Source of the DNA: Acholeplasmataceae bacterium
GTDB taxonomy: Bacteria; Bacillota_I; Bacilli_A; Acholeplasmatales; Acholeplasmataceae
Reading direction: 5' to 3'
Assembly (NCBI GenBank): GCA_024709245.1
Contig: JANJXB010000081.1
Location: 1-45,566, forward strand
DNA length: 45,566 nt
The notes below the pieces were generated by a model. It was not told the origin of the DNA and did not search any database. It was given only the letters and a program-made list of their open reading frames with translations. A program made the position numbers and the translations under genes. Shown here piece by piece: positions 8,329 to 16,414 of the stretch. Positions within the stretch are counted from its first letter, which is position 1; the number at the start of each line of letters is the position of its first letter.

Positions 8329-9642
8329 ATGTTGAAGCTTTACAACACACTTACGATGAACATCGAGACATTTCAATCCATTCAACCCAAGAAGGTTTCA
8401 ATGTATGTCTGTGGACCGACTGTATACGGTGATATTCATTTAGGAAACGCTCGTCCAGTCATTTTTTTCGATGTCTTGAAGCGGTATTTGCGATTCATTG
8501 GATATGATGTCGTTTACGTCTCAAACATCACAGATGTCGATGATCGCATCATCGATAAGGCAAAAGAACTGAAGATAAAAGAAGAAGAAATCACAGCCAT
8601 CTATACAAAGCGTTTCATTGATATGACGAACGCTTTAGGCAGTGCGCTGCCTGATCATATGCCCAAAGCAACCGATTATGTGACGCATATGATTGAGTAC
8701 ACCCAAGAATTGATCAACAAAGGATTTGCCTATGTCAGATCCGGTGGTGTTTATTTTAGAGTGAGCAAAGTCCTCGATTATGGCATTCTTTCAAAACAAA
8801 ACATTGAAGAATTGTCTCAAGGGGTAAGAATCGTTTTAGATGACGATAAAGAAGATCCGAGAGACTTCTCGATCTGGAAATTAACCACAGATGGTCTAGC
8901 TTACGAATCTCCTTGGGGCAAGGGAAGACCTGGATGGCATACGGAATGCGCGGTCATGAATCATGAAATATTTCAATCCGAAATTGACATTCATGGTGGC
9001 GGAACCGATCTTAAGTTTCCACATCACGAAAACGAACGCGCACAAGCGATTGCTCACGATCACCATGCTCTAGCAAAATACTGGATGCATGTTGCACGAC
9101 TCGATATTAACGAAGTGAAGATGAGTAAATCACTCAATAATTTCGTTCTTGTTAAAGAAATCATTCAGCAGTTTGATCCACTCGCATTCCGTTTTCTGAT
9201 GATTGGACATCACTATAGACAACCCATAAATTATTCGGATGAATTGATGGACCAATATGCGAAGGAATACGATAAAATAAAGAGAAGCTTGAAGAAAGCT
9301 TTCTTGAGTATCACGCTTGCCAAAGCACACACTTTAGAAACCGATCATGTTCAATTGGACTTATTCAGACAACTGATGGATGATGATGTCAATACACCGA
9401 ATGTCGTTACTCAGATTTATGATCTCTTGAAACAGATGAATAAAGAAAAGGATACCAAACGTCTTTCTGTCCTCTATCAGACAACCAAAGTGATTTTGGA
9501 TGTCCTAGGCATTATGCCGCTTTATGAACTTTCAGACGAAACGCTAGTGACGTACAAGTTATGGGAAGAAGCAAGATCCAATAAGGATTTCGAACGTGCC
9601 GATAGACTCAGAGATCAACTCTCCCAAAAAGGATGGATGTAG
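8329..9642 (+). CDS. cysS: Cysteinyl-tRNA synthetase (class I)
   Basis: 437 residues, slightly shorter than the usual 460. It charges tRNA-Cys. The N-terminal block MYVCGPTVYGDIHLGNARP holds the zinc ligand Cys28 and the HIGH motif HLGN at 37-40. GRPGWHTECAVM supplies Cys207, and HGGGTDLKFPHHENE supplies the histidine ligands. KMSKS is at 264-268. The small DALR-like C-terminal region ends with the family motif ERADRLRDQL. A strong SD (GAGGAGG) precedes the ATG. It is followed by mrnC after 3 nt, as in Bacillus. Confidence 0.97.
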   Translation: MLKLYNTLTMNIETFQSIQPKKVSMYVCGPTVYGDIHLGNARPVIFFDVLKRYLRFIGYDVVYVSNITDVDDRIIDKAKELKIKEEEITAIYTKRFIDMTNALGSALPDHMPKATDYVTHMIEYTQELINKGFAYVRSGGVYFRVSKVLDYGILSKQNIEELSQGVRIVLDDDKEDPRDFSIWKLTTDGLAYESPWGKGRPGWHTECAVMNHEIFQSEIDIHGGGTDLKFPHHENERAQAIAHDHHALAKYWMHVARLDINEVKMSKSLNNFVLVKEIIQQFDPLAFRFLMIGHHYRQPINYSDELMDQYAKEYDKIKRSLKKAFLSITLAKAHTLETDHVQLDLFRQLMDDDVNTPNVVTQIYDLLKQMNKEKDTKRLSVLYQTTKVILDVLGIMPLYELSDETLVTYKLWEEARSNKDFERADRLRDQLSQKGWM

Positions 9643-9645
9643 ACT

Positions 9646-10047
9646 TTGAACGGACTCACGCTTGCTTATCTTGGAGACGCCTATTACGAATTATCAATTC
9701 GAGAATATCTAATTGATCAAAAATTAACCCATGTCAATGATCTCCATAAACAAGCGATCAAATACACATCGGGCATTGCACAAGCGAAAATCATGGAGTA
9801 TTTGATGGAGAATCAGCTTGTGAGTGAAGTTGAAATTGAAACATTTAAACGGGGTAGAAACGCAAGTGGACCCGGTCGAAAAAACATCGATGCGAAGGCA
9901 TATCATTATGCAACCGGTTTTGAAGCGATGATTGGATTTTTATACATTGAACATCGCAATCGAGCAGATGAAATCATCAGATTAGCCATTAGATTCATCG
10001 AGGAAGGAGCGCTTCATGGAAAAGACAGTGGACAAAAAACTGAATAA
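9646..10047 (+). CDS. mrnC: Mini-ribonuclease III (23S rRNA maturation)
   Basis: 133 residues. Mini-III is an RNase III catalytic domain without the dsRNA-binding domain; it trims 23S rRNA precursors in Bacillota. The signature LTLAYLGDAYYELSIREYL near the N-terminus contains the acidic catalytic residues, and FKRGRNASGPGRKN followed by YHYATGFEAMIGFLY matches the second half of the domain. The start is TTG at 9646. An in-frame TAG at 9640 excludes any earlier start, and AAAAGGATGG upstream supplies the SD. It lies 3 nt after cysS and overlaps the ATPase gene by 32 nt. Confidence 0.93.
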   Translation: MNGLTLAYLGDAYYELSIREYLIDQKLTHVNDLHKQAIKYTSGIAQAKIMEYLMENQLVSEVEIETFKRGRNASGPGRKNIDAKAYHYATGFEAMIGFLYIEHRNRADEIIRLAIRFIEEGALHGKDSGQKTE

Positions 10048-12688
10048 CGACGACTTGAAGGCACTACTGGATGAAGGTAATGATCAAGAATCCATCAAAC
10101 CTAAAAAGAAGAAAGGTCCAAAGACAGTCATCAAAGATGAAATGATCACCATGAAAGGGGATCCTCTTGGACTACATGTCCCTCTCGATGATGAGCCTAA
10201 AGAAACATTCAATGTCAAAGAGCGTGTGAAGTCTAAGGATGATATCGTGGTTGAACGTTATAATCCTGAAGTAGCACTCGGATTAACCACAGATGATGTT
10301 GAATTAAGACAGATGGCCGGTCTTTATAATTTATCCGATTCGGGTAGTACAAAATCAATCTCAAACATTATCGTTACCAACATTTTCACTTTTTTTAACT
10401 TTTTAAACTTCGCGATTGCTGCTTGGCTCTTAACCGTGAATGCTGGCATTAGCCATCTATTCTTCATGGGTGTCATCACCGCGAACATCACGATTGGGAT
10501 TATTCAAGAAATTAGAGCGAAAAAGACGATTGATAAATTGTCCTTACTCTCTGCACCGACTGCCATTGTCATTCGTGACTCAAGTGAATTTGAAATTGCT
10601 GTACAGGATGTCGTGATTGATGATATTTTGTTCCTCTCATCAGGCAAACAGATTCCTGCAGATGCCGTGGTTCGACAAGGTTCAATCGAAGTCAATGAAT
10701 CACTTTTAACGGGTGAATCTGATGCCATCATCAAGAAAAAAGGCGATACCCTATATTCGGGTAGTTTTGTCGTTTCTGGATCCTGCCATGCGCAAGTCAC
10801 CGCGATTGGTAAAGACATCTACATTCAAAAACTCACCAACCAAGCAAAGAAATATAAGAAACCTGAATCCGATTTATTGGGATCTCTAAAAATCATCATT
10901 CGTACAGTAGGTGCGATTATTTTACCTCTATCCGGTGTTCTGTTCTATCTCATGTGGACCAATACCGCATGGATACCTGGAATGACGCTTGCTGATAAGT
11001 TGACATCACCTGAGTATGCACAAATCGTGAAAAGTACAACCGGTGCGATGATCGGGATGATTCCTTCAGGATTATTCTTACTCACTTCAATGGCACTTGC
11101 TGTCGGTGTCATCAGACTTGCACAAAACAATACCCTCGTACAAGAATTATACTGTATCGAAATGCTTGCCAGAGTCGATACCCTCTGTTTGGATAAGACA
11201 GGTACCATCACCGATGGCACCATGACCGTGAAAAGCATTATTGAATACAAAAATGATACAGGACTTACCTTAAAGAACATCATCTCGGCGATGATCAATG
11301 CTCAAAATGATCAGAACCTGACCTCTGATGCACTTGCAGAACGTTTTGGTACAGGAAAACGGATCAGACATAAAGCGCTCATTCCATTTTCTTCAAGCCG
11401 TAAATTTTCAGCGGTTCAATTCGATCGCTATGGCACCTTCATTTTAGGTGCACCGGAATTCGTTGTTAAAGAAAACTTCAGTTTGATTGCAAAAGAAGTC
11501 GACAAGCAAGCCTCTGAAGGATACCGTGTGTTGGTCGTAGCCTATTCAGATGGCGATATCAATGAAACACAAATCACAGGTAAGATCTCGCCACTCGCAC
11601 TCGTCATGATTGAAGATACCATCAGACCGGATGCGATTGAAACGATTGAATATTTCAAATCCCATAACGTGGATGTGAAAGTCATCTCCGGTGACAATCC
11701 TGCAACAGTTGCGAGAATTTCACAACGAGCAGGTATCGCGAATGCAGATAAATATGTCTCCTTAGAAGGTATGCCGGATAAAGATGTTGTGAGAGCCGCA
11801 TCACGATTCACCGTGTTTGGCCGCGTTTCTCCACAACAGAAGAAAGTCCTCATCGAATCCCTTAAAAACAACGGTAGAACGGTTGCGATGACGGGTGATG
11901 GTGTCAATGATATCTTGGCGCTGAAAGAAGCAGACACATCGATTGCGATGGCATCTGGTTCTGAAGCCGCAAGAAACGTATCACACCTTGTGCTCCTCGA
12001 TTCGAATTTCTCTTCAATGCCTAAAGTCGTTTCTGAAGGACGAAGAGTCATCAACAACGTTCAACGTGTTTCAACCTTATTCTTGACAAAAACAATCTTC
12101 TCATTCTTACTCGCACTGGTTGCCATTGCACGTCAAGGTGTCTATCCCATTCAAACCAATCAGTTGGTTTTGATTGACTATTTGGTCACAGGTATTCCAT
12201 CCTTCTTCCTTGCCCTTGAAGCCAACAATAAACTTGTGAAGGGTAAGTTCTTATGGAATATCTTGAAAGCAGCCATTCCAGGAGCACTCGTTGTCATGAT
12301 CAACTCACTCATCATCTTTGCACTTGAAGGTGCTCTGAACATGACTCAAGTTGAAGTGTCTACACTCGTTGTCATTTCAGCGACCGCAGTCGCAATGACT
12401 GTACTCTATAGAGTTTCAACACCTTTCAACAAGATGCGCCGCACATTATTCTTCCTCATGGTGACACTCTTCGTGTTCGCAGTGCTCTTTACACCGCATT
12501 TCTTCGATTTTGCACCATTCTTCAACCAAGATGTTAATTTGCATAATCCATTATCTGTATCTCAAATCTTATTACTTGTCGTATTGATTCAAGCAACATT
12601 CCCGATGATTTATATCTTATCCAACCTTTATGGATGGACGAAGGCATTCATCAGCTCCATCTTAAACAAGCTTGCCGACATGCAATAA
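10016..12688 (+). CDS. Cation-translocating P-type ATPase (CtpE/Exp7-like)
   Basis: 890 residues. All P-type landmarks are present: the TGES actuator motif in LLTGESD, the phosphorylation motif DKTGTIT with Asp393, the hinge GDGVND, and paired membrane segments before the actuator, around PSGLFLLTSMALAVGV, and at the C-terminus. The M4 motif PSGL rather than PEGL and the overall layout recall the CtpE/Exp7 group, members of which transport Ca2+; the cation here is an inference. The first 90 residues are highly charged and lysine-rich, longer than in typical relatives. SD GAAGGAG lies inside mrnC, with a 32-nt overlap. A GC-rich terminator follows. Confidence 0.88.
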   Translation: MEKTVDKKLNNDDLKALLDEGNDQESIKPKKKKGPKTVIKDEMITMKGDPLGLHVPLDDEPKETFNVKERVKSKDDIVVERYNPEVALGLTTDDVELRQMAGLYNLSDSGSTKSISNIIVTNIFTFFNFLNFAIAAWLLTVNAGISHLFFMGVITANITIGIIQEIRAKKTIDKLSLLSAPTAIVIRDSSEFEIAVQDVVIDDILFLSSGKQIPADAVVRQGSIEVNESLLTGESDAIIKKKGDTLYSGSFVVSGSCHAQVTAIGKDIYIQKLTNQAKKYKKPESDLLGSLKIIIRTVGAIILPLSGVLFYLMWTNTAWIPGMTLADKLTSPEYAQIVKSTTGAMIGMIPSGLFLLTSMALAVGVIRLAQNNTLVQELYCIEMLARVDTLCLDKTGTITDGTMTVKSIIEYKNDTGLTLKNIISAMINAQNDQNLTSDALAERFGTGKRIRHKALIPFSSSRKFSAVQFDRYGTFILGAPEFVVKENFSLIAKEVDKQASEGYRVLVVAYSDGDINETQITGKISPLALVMIEDTIRPDAIETIEYFKSHNVDVKVISGDNPATVARISQRAGIANADKYVSLEGMPDKDVVRAASRFTVFGRVSPQQKKVLIESLKNNGRTVAMTGDGVNDILALKEADTSIAMASGSEAARNVSHLVLLDSNFSSMPKVVSEGRRVINNVQRVSTLFLTKTIFSFLLALVAIARQGVYPIQTNQLVLIDYLVTGIPSFFLALEANNKLVKGKFLWNILKAAIPGALVVMINSLIIFALEGALNMTQVEVSTLVVISATAVAMTVLYRVSTPFNKMRRTLFFLMVTLFVFAVLFTPHFFDFAPFFNQDVNLHNPLSVSQILLLVVLIQATFPMIYILSNLYGWTKAFISSILNKLADMQ

Positions 12689-12695
12689 ATGAAAC

Positions 12696-12720
12696 GGGCG
12701 CGTGAGCGCCCTTTCTATTC
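12696..12720 (+). terminator. Intrinsic terminator after the P-type ATPase
   Basis: GGGCGC, loop GTGA, GCGCCC, then a short T-rich tail TTTCTATT. Confidence 0.75.
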
Positions 12721-12741
12721 GAAATCTTTATCAACTTTTTT

Positions 12742-12770
12742 TCGATTTCAAACAACATAAACACTATAAT
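12742..12770 (+). promoter_or_regulatory. Probable promoter of rlmB
   Basis: TATAAT (12765-12770) with a weak -35 TCGATT at 17 bp. The SD GGAGGG lies shortly before the ATG at 12790. Confidence 0.55.
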
Positions 12771-12789
12771 AGTCCCGGAGGGATAAATC

Positions 12790-13485
12790 ATGATTGTATA
12801 TGGAAAAAATGTCATCAGAGAAGCGGTATTTGCCAAACGCACCATCTATAAACTCTATCTTGATGATAAATTTCAAGATTCTCATTTTCAGAGTTTTCTA
12901 AAAGATAAACAAATACCTTTTGAAAGACGTCCGAAAGGAGAACTTAACCGGTTAACCGATAATGCAGTTCATCAAGGTGTTGTTGCAGATGTGGAAGCTT
13001 ATCAATATCGTGATTTAGATGAGTTGATCGATTCTTCACTTCTTCAGCGATTTTTGATTTTAGACGGCATCGAAGACCCACATAATCTTGGAGCCATCAT
13101 GCGTACTGCAGAAGCCACAGGACTTACCGGGATCATTCTGTCTAAAAATGGTCAAGTACCTCTCAATGCAACGGTTGCTAAAGTTTCTTCTGGGGCGATT
13201 GAACATGTGCCTGTCTGTTTGGTCACCAACATCAGTCAAACGATTCTTTCACTCAAGAAAAAGGATATTTGGGTGATTGGTACCGATGGCAACACAACAC
13301 AGTCCTATCTGGAAATGCCAAAGAATCGATCGCTTGCAATTGTCTTAGGAAATGAAGGCGAAGGTATTCGACCTCTGGTGAAAAGTCATTGTGACATGCT
13401 TGTGAAAATCCCAATGAAGGGTAAAATCAACAGCTTGAATGTGAGCGTCGCTGCTGCACTCATGATGTATGCTGCCATGGAGTAA
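12790..13485 (+). CDS. rlmB: 23S rRNA 2'-O-methyltransferase, SpoU/TrmH family (RlmB-like)
   Basis: 231 residues. The three SpoU motifs are present: ILDGIEDPHNLGAIMRTAEA near residue 96, IVLGNEGEGIRPLV near 189 and the C-terminal IPMKGKINSLNVSVAAALMMY. These form the knotted SAM-binding site. The N-terminal 75 residues match the SpoU substrate-binding domain (YGKNVIREAV). In Bacillus the same position between mrnC and sigH holds rlmB, which methylates G2251-equivalent in 23S rRNA. A tRNA substrate cannot be excluded from sequence alone. The yacP gene normally next to it is missing, and the sigma factor gene follows after 3 nt. Confidence 0.9.
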   Translation: MIVYGKNVIREAVFAKRTIYKLYLDDKFQDSHFQSFLKDKQIPFERRPKGELNRLTDNAVHQGVVADVEAYQYRDLDELIDSSLLQRFLILDGIEDPHNLGAIMRTAEATGLTGIILSKNGQVPLNATVAKVSSGAIEHVPVCLVTNISQTILSLKKKDIWVIGTDGNTTQSYLEMPKNRSLAIVLGNEGEGIRPLVKSHCDMLVKIPMKGKINSLNVSVAAALMMYAAME

Positions 13486-13488
13486 ACA

Positions 13489-13995
13489 ATGCTCTATGTG
13501 ATGAATGATTATGAACTGATTTATCTCATCCGACATGAAAACGATGATTTGGCACTCACATTCATGTTTAAAAAGTATCATAAATTCATCTGGAAACACG
13601 TTCATCTTTTAAATATTGAATCCAAGGAACAAGATGATTTTCATCAAGAAGGCATTCTCATGCTCTTTAAAGCCATCAAAACTTTCGAGCCTTCTCATAA
13701 CAAGAGTTTTACTCGTTATTTTGAATTGATCTTAAAAAGACAGTTTTATCACATGAAACAAAGCTTACCGCGGTATATGCTTTTCGATCATACGGATTTT
13801 GTGAAGACACCCTGTTACATCGAAGAAGAACCGGTTGTATTGGATTTATCATCGGATATGGAGAATTGCATCTATCAACACTATTTCATTCACCGGAAAA
13901 CGGTCAATGAGATTCATCAAGATCAAGGATATTCAAAGAAACAAATCTATAACACTGTCTATCGAATTAAGGAAAAATATAAAATTATGATATAA
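13489..13995 (+). CDS. RNA polymerase sigma factor, SigH-like
   Basis: 168 residues, shorter than Bacillus SigH (about 218). Residues 45-90 contain DDFHQEGILMLFKAIKTFEP followed by SFTRYFELILKRQFYHMK, which match sigma region 2 (in SigH about DLVQEGMIGLYKAI and SFKAFAELCITRQI). The C-terminal 45 residues (HYFIHRKTVNEIHQDQGYSKKQIYN) form a region-4 helix-turn-helix. The rlmB-sigma-rpmG-secE-nusG order is the sigH locus of Bacillus. Sporulation is unlikely if this is a mollicute, so a competence or recombination role is an inference. GGAG inside the end of rlmB lies 5 nt before the ATG; a second ATG is at 13501. Confidence 0.8.
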   Translation: MLYVMNDYELIYLIRHENDDLALTFMFKKYHKFIWKHVHLLNIESKEQDDFHQEGILMLFKAIKTFEPSHNKSFTRYFELILKRQFYHMKQSLPRYMLFDHTDFVKTPCYIEEEPVVLDLSSDMENCIYQHYFIHRKTVNEIHQDQGYSKKQIYNTVYRIKEKYKIMI

Positions 13996-14007
13996 TGTCG
14001 GTGGTAG

Positions 14008-14036
14008 TTGACTAAGTCATGGTTAAGTGTTAAAAT
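14008..14036 (+). promoter_or_regulatory. Promoter of rpmG-secE-nusG
   Basis: TTGACT (14008-14013), exactly 17 bp, TAAAAT (14031-14036). Transcription should start near 14043, only about 28 nt before rpmG. Confidence 0.8.
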
Positions 14037-14049
14037 ACACTTGCTAATG

Positions 14050-14069
14050 ACCACATGAGGTGGTTTTTT
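14050..14069 (+). promoter_or_regulatory. Hairpin covering the rpmG ribosome-binding site
   Basis: ACCAC (14050-14054), a 5-nt loop, GTGGT (14060-14064), then TTTTTT to 14069. The only SD for rpmG, GAGGTGG (14057-14063), is in the loop and 3' arm. It looks like a terminator, but it lies within about 10-25 nt of the predicted start of transcription, so translational control is more likely than attenuation. Confidence 0.5.
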
Positions 14070-14070
14070 A

Positions 14071-14220
14071 ATGCGCGAGAAAGTAATACTGGTCTGTTCA
14101 GAGTGTTTGAGCAGAAATTATACAGTAACCAAAAACAAAGCAACACAAAAAACAAGAATTGAAACCAACAAGCATTGTCCAAAATGCAACAAGCATACCC
14201 TTCACAAGGAAAGCAAATAG
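14071..14220 (+). CDS. rpmG: 50S ribosomal protein L33 (zinc-ribbon form)
   Basis: 49 residues, normal for L33. It starts [19 protein letters not shown] and ends with [17 protein letters not shown] and TAG. The two Cys pairs (CSEC and CPKC) mark the zinc-binding form of L33. Its place directly before secE and nusG is the conserved Bacillota arrangement (rpmGB). GAGGTGG lies 7 nt before the ATG, within the hairpin described separately. secE follows after 13 nt. Confidence 0.95.
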   Translation: MREKVILVCSECLSRNYTVTKNKATQKTRIETNKHCPKCNKHTLHKESK

Positions 14221-14233
14221 GAGGCTATTCAAC

Positions 14234-14656
14234 ATGGCAATCAAACAAAAAGAAGTTGAACAAAAGAGCAAATTGCTCGAAGTCCTGACCACTGAGTACA
14301 AATGGGAAAACCTGCTCTTAGGTATTCTAGCGACACTTTCAGGTGCACTTGCACTCATGATCATCAGTGGAAATTCACTGCTCACCATCAATTCTGATTT
14401 CCCCATTTTAGGTCAAGGTAACAACGGTATCATCTTTGCTTGGGTACTCTTTGCGATTTCCTTATTTGGATTGGCACTGGTCATTTACCCATTCTTCTTA
14501 CCTGCAATCCCCGAACTTAAAAAGATCACATGGCCAACATTTCCTAAATTCGTTGATCATGCCGTAAGAACCATCATCTTCTTGATCATTCTTGCTGGCG
14601 TTATTCTCGTTTTCAACATCTTGATTACGAATCTTTTGGTGGGTAGAATTCTATGA
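14234..14656 (+). CDS. secE: Preprotein translocase subunit SecE with N-terminal extension
   Basis: 140 residues, more than twice the roughly 60 of most Bacillota SecE proteins. The essential SecE core is at the C-terminus: an amphipathic segment with ELKKITWPTFPKFVDHAV (about 93-111), then one TM segment (TIIFLIILAGVILVF). Ahead of it are two extra predicted TM segments, about 22-42 (NLLLGILATLSGALALMI) and 62-85 (IIFAWVLFAISLFGLALVIY). This gives a three-TM layout like that of Escherichia coli SecE. SecE clamps SecY in the membrane channel. The ATG follows AGGAGG. The stop TGA overlaps the nusG start (ATGA), so they are coupled. Confidence 0.92.
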   Translation: MAIKQKEVEQKSKLLEVLTTEYKWENLLLGILATLSGALALMIISGNSLLTINSDFPILGQGNNGIIFAWVLFAISLFGLALVIYPFFLPAIPELKKITWPTFPKFVDHAVRTIIFLIILAGVILVFNILITNLLVGRIL

Positions 14657-15192
14657 GTCAATCGGTCAGATGGTACATTATTCAAACCTATTCAGGTTAT
14701 GAAAATGCCGTCAAGAGCGACTTACAGCGACGCGTTGAGAGCATGGGCATGTCCGATTATATCTTTCGGATCATCGTTCCGGAAGAAACGGTCATCGAAA
14801 AGAAGGCTGACGGCAAAGAAAAAGAAAAAGTGAAGCAACTCTTCCCAGGGTATGTCTTCGTTGAAATGATTGTCACTGACGAATCCTGGTTCGTTGTGAG
14901 AAATACCCCAAGAGTCACAGGCTTCTTAGGATCTTCCGGTGGTGGTACCAAACCCGTTCCGCTTGCACCCGATGAAATCAACCAGATTTTATTAAAGATT
15001 GGTGTCATCAGCAAGCCAACATTCAAGCATTTGCTTGGTAAAACCGTTGAAATCATTCAAGGAACTTGGACTGGTCTTAAAGGAGAAGTTGTTGCTGTGG
15101 ATGATGACCAAGAAAAAGTGGTTGTCAATATGGACCTCTTCGGTAGAGGTACTCCAACGGAGTTTGCAGCAACCGATATCAAAGAAGTATAG
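14653..15192 (+). CDS. nusG: Transcription termination/antitermination factor NusG
   Basis: 179 residues, standard length. The NGN domain spans about 1-115 (WYIIQTYSGYENAV, then LFPGYVFVEM, and VRNTPRVTGFLG). The C-terminal KOW domain is KTVEIIQGTWTGLKGEVVAV followed by VNMDLFGRGTPTEF. NusG binds the clamp of RNA polymerase and links it to pausing, Rho or ribosomes. The start overlaps the secE stop by 4 nt. A terminator overlaps the stop codon, so rplK is not cotranscribed, unlike in Bacillus where it is adjacent. Confidence 0.97.
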   Translation: MSQSVRWYIIQTYSGYENAVKSDLQRRVESMGMSDYIFRIIVPEETVIEKKADGKEKEKVKQLFPGYVFVEMIVTDESWFVVRNTPRVTGFLGSSGGGTKPVPLAPDEINQILLKIGVISKPTFKHLLGKTVEIIQGTWTGLKGEVVAVDDDQEKVVVNMDLFGRGTPTEFAATDIKEV

Positions 15193-15216
15193 ACGAGGAA
15201 ACTCGTCTTTTTTTTA
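15191..15216 (+). terminator. Intrinsic terminator after nusG
   Basis: AGACGAG, loop GAAA, CTCGTCT, then eight T. The 5' arm begins within the nusG stop codon. Confidence 0.93.
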
Positions 15217-15223
15217 TTTTTCA

Positions 15224-15232
15224 TGATAAAAT
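15224..15232 (+). promoter_or_regulatory. Extended -10 promoter of the membrane-protein pair
   Basis: TGaTAAAAT without a clear -35. It lies 50 nt before the gene at 15282. An inverted repeat, ATCTGA-TTGT-TCAGAT at 15246-15261, lies in the leader. Confidence 0.5.
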
Positions 15233-15281
15233 GGTAATCAAATAGATCTGATTGTTCAGATGAAATCGTGGGAGGGAAACG

Positions 15282-15878
15282 ATGGATATCAAAGAAATCA
15301 ATCAACCTAATGTTGATTTAAAAGTTCAAGATCCATATCAAGACTTATATGAAGAACTTAAATCTCGTCCGAAAAAAGAAAACATTGAGCCAAAACTTGG
15401 ATTAAGTGATTACATTTCGATCATCCCCATTGTTGTCATCATATGGATCATCGAATCTTTCATCATCATTCAATCGACGTTTTTCATCACCTTGATGCTC
15501 ATCGTTAGATGGGATCCAATGATTTTGGTGTTACTATCGATCTTATGGGCAGTGATTTGGTTCATTGGATTTCTTTATCATGGGATTGCTGAATTTTTGA
15601 TGAAACACCACGCAAGGTGGTTCTCCAAATTATCGTTTACGTTGAAATATATGACATTACTATCATGGATGATGGTGAGATTATATAAATTTATGTATTC
15701 AACTCATCCACTCATGTTTGCTATCCCGATCGTAATAATGATTTCAGTATTTGCTTCGATTCAATATGAAATAACGAAGCATCATCAAAAAAGCCAGACA
15801 ACGAAATTGCGTTTTTATGTTCAGATCACTTTATTTTCAATACTGACACTCATCTTCTTACTGTTCACCTTTTTGTAG
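15282..15878 (+). CDS. Hypothetical membrane protein, four TM segments
   Basis: 198 residues, not recognised. The first 45 residues are hydrophilic and charged (MDIKEINQPNVDLKVQ). After them come about four hydrophobic segments: 46-72 (ISIIPIVVIIWIIESFIII), 83-110, 145-165 and 178-198. There is no signal peptide or enzyme motif. The SD GGAGGG at 15270-15275 supports the ATG. It is followed after 23 nt by another four-TM protein, and the two probably form one transcript in the lineage-specific block between nusG and rplK. Confidence 0.6.
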   Translation: MDIKEINQPNVDLKVQDPYQDLYEELKSRPKKENIEPKLGLSDYISIIPIVVIIWIIESFIIIQSTFFITLMLIVRWDPMILVLLSILWAVIWFIGFLYHGIAEFLMKHHARWFSKLSFTLKYMTLLSWMMVRLYKFMYSTHPLMFAIPIVIMISVFASIQYEITKHHQKSQTTKLRFYVQITLFSILTLIFLLFTFL

Positions 15879-15901
15879 AAAACCGATTGGAGAGGTTATC
15901 C

Positions 15902-16378
15902 ATGAAAATCATTCATTCGATCAAACTATACTTGATATCCATCTTAATCGATAGCGTCTTGATGGTTGTGATGTTATGGTTTATCCTATCGAACCTGAGA
16001 AATCCCTATCGAAATGAAATACTTTTTTTACTTTTATTAATCCCATTAGCAATTTCGATCGTTTCTTTTGTAATTCAGTGGAAAGTATCAAAGATGGAGG
16101 AACTATTGACAATAATTGACCCTCAGCATATCTTGAATTTGAGATATGCTTTCATCATCCCTTATGGTGTCATCATGGTGTTGATTGCTTTTGTGACACG
16201 CACCTATTTAATTTTTTCAATCATGATGTTGGGCATTTTTATCGTCTTTTCATTTCGATCAAAAGCAGATGATTCCTGGAAGTATGATAGTTCTCGTTTT
16301 TGGCCACATGTCGTAAGAACACTCTTGATTTTGTTGGTCTCTTTTTTTGCTTCCATTTTATCGATGTTTGGAATGTAA
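15902..16378 (+). CDS. Hypothetical membrane protein, four TM segments
   Basis: 158 residues, not recognised. It is very hydrophobic, with segments around 8-30 (LYLISILIDSVLMVVMLWF), 40-62, 83-120 (two adjacent spans) and 135-156. A frame open from a TTG at 15887 exists, but GGAGAGG at 15889-15895 lies 6 nt before the ATG at 15902, which I take as the start. It is probably cotranscribed with the gene before it. No domain or partner suggests a function. Confidence 0.55.
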   Translation: MKIIHSIKLYLISILIDSVLMVVMLWFILSNLRNPYRNEILFLLLLIPLAISIVSFVIQWKVSKMEELLTIIDPQHILNLRYAFIIPYGVIMVLIAFVTRTYLIFSIMMLGIFIVFSFRSKADDSWKYDSSRFWPHVVRTLLILLVSFFASILSMFGM

Positions 16379-16414
16379 TTTGTGCTATGATAAATTGTAA
16401 AGGGAGGTGAACGC

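Noticed and set aside
11542-12057. 171-codon open frame on the minus strand inside the P-type ATPase gene
   Set aside because: It mirrors a conserved coding frame, with no SD or recognisable domain.
14050-14069. Terminator ending the sigma-factor transcript
   Set aside because: It lies downstream of the rpmG promoter and contains the rpmG SD, so a leader role is favoured, although readthrough transcripts might end here.
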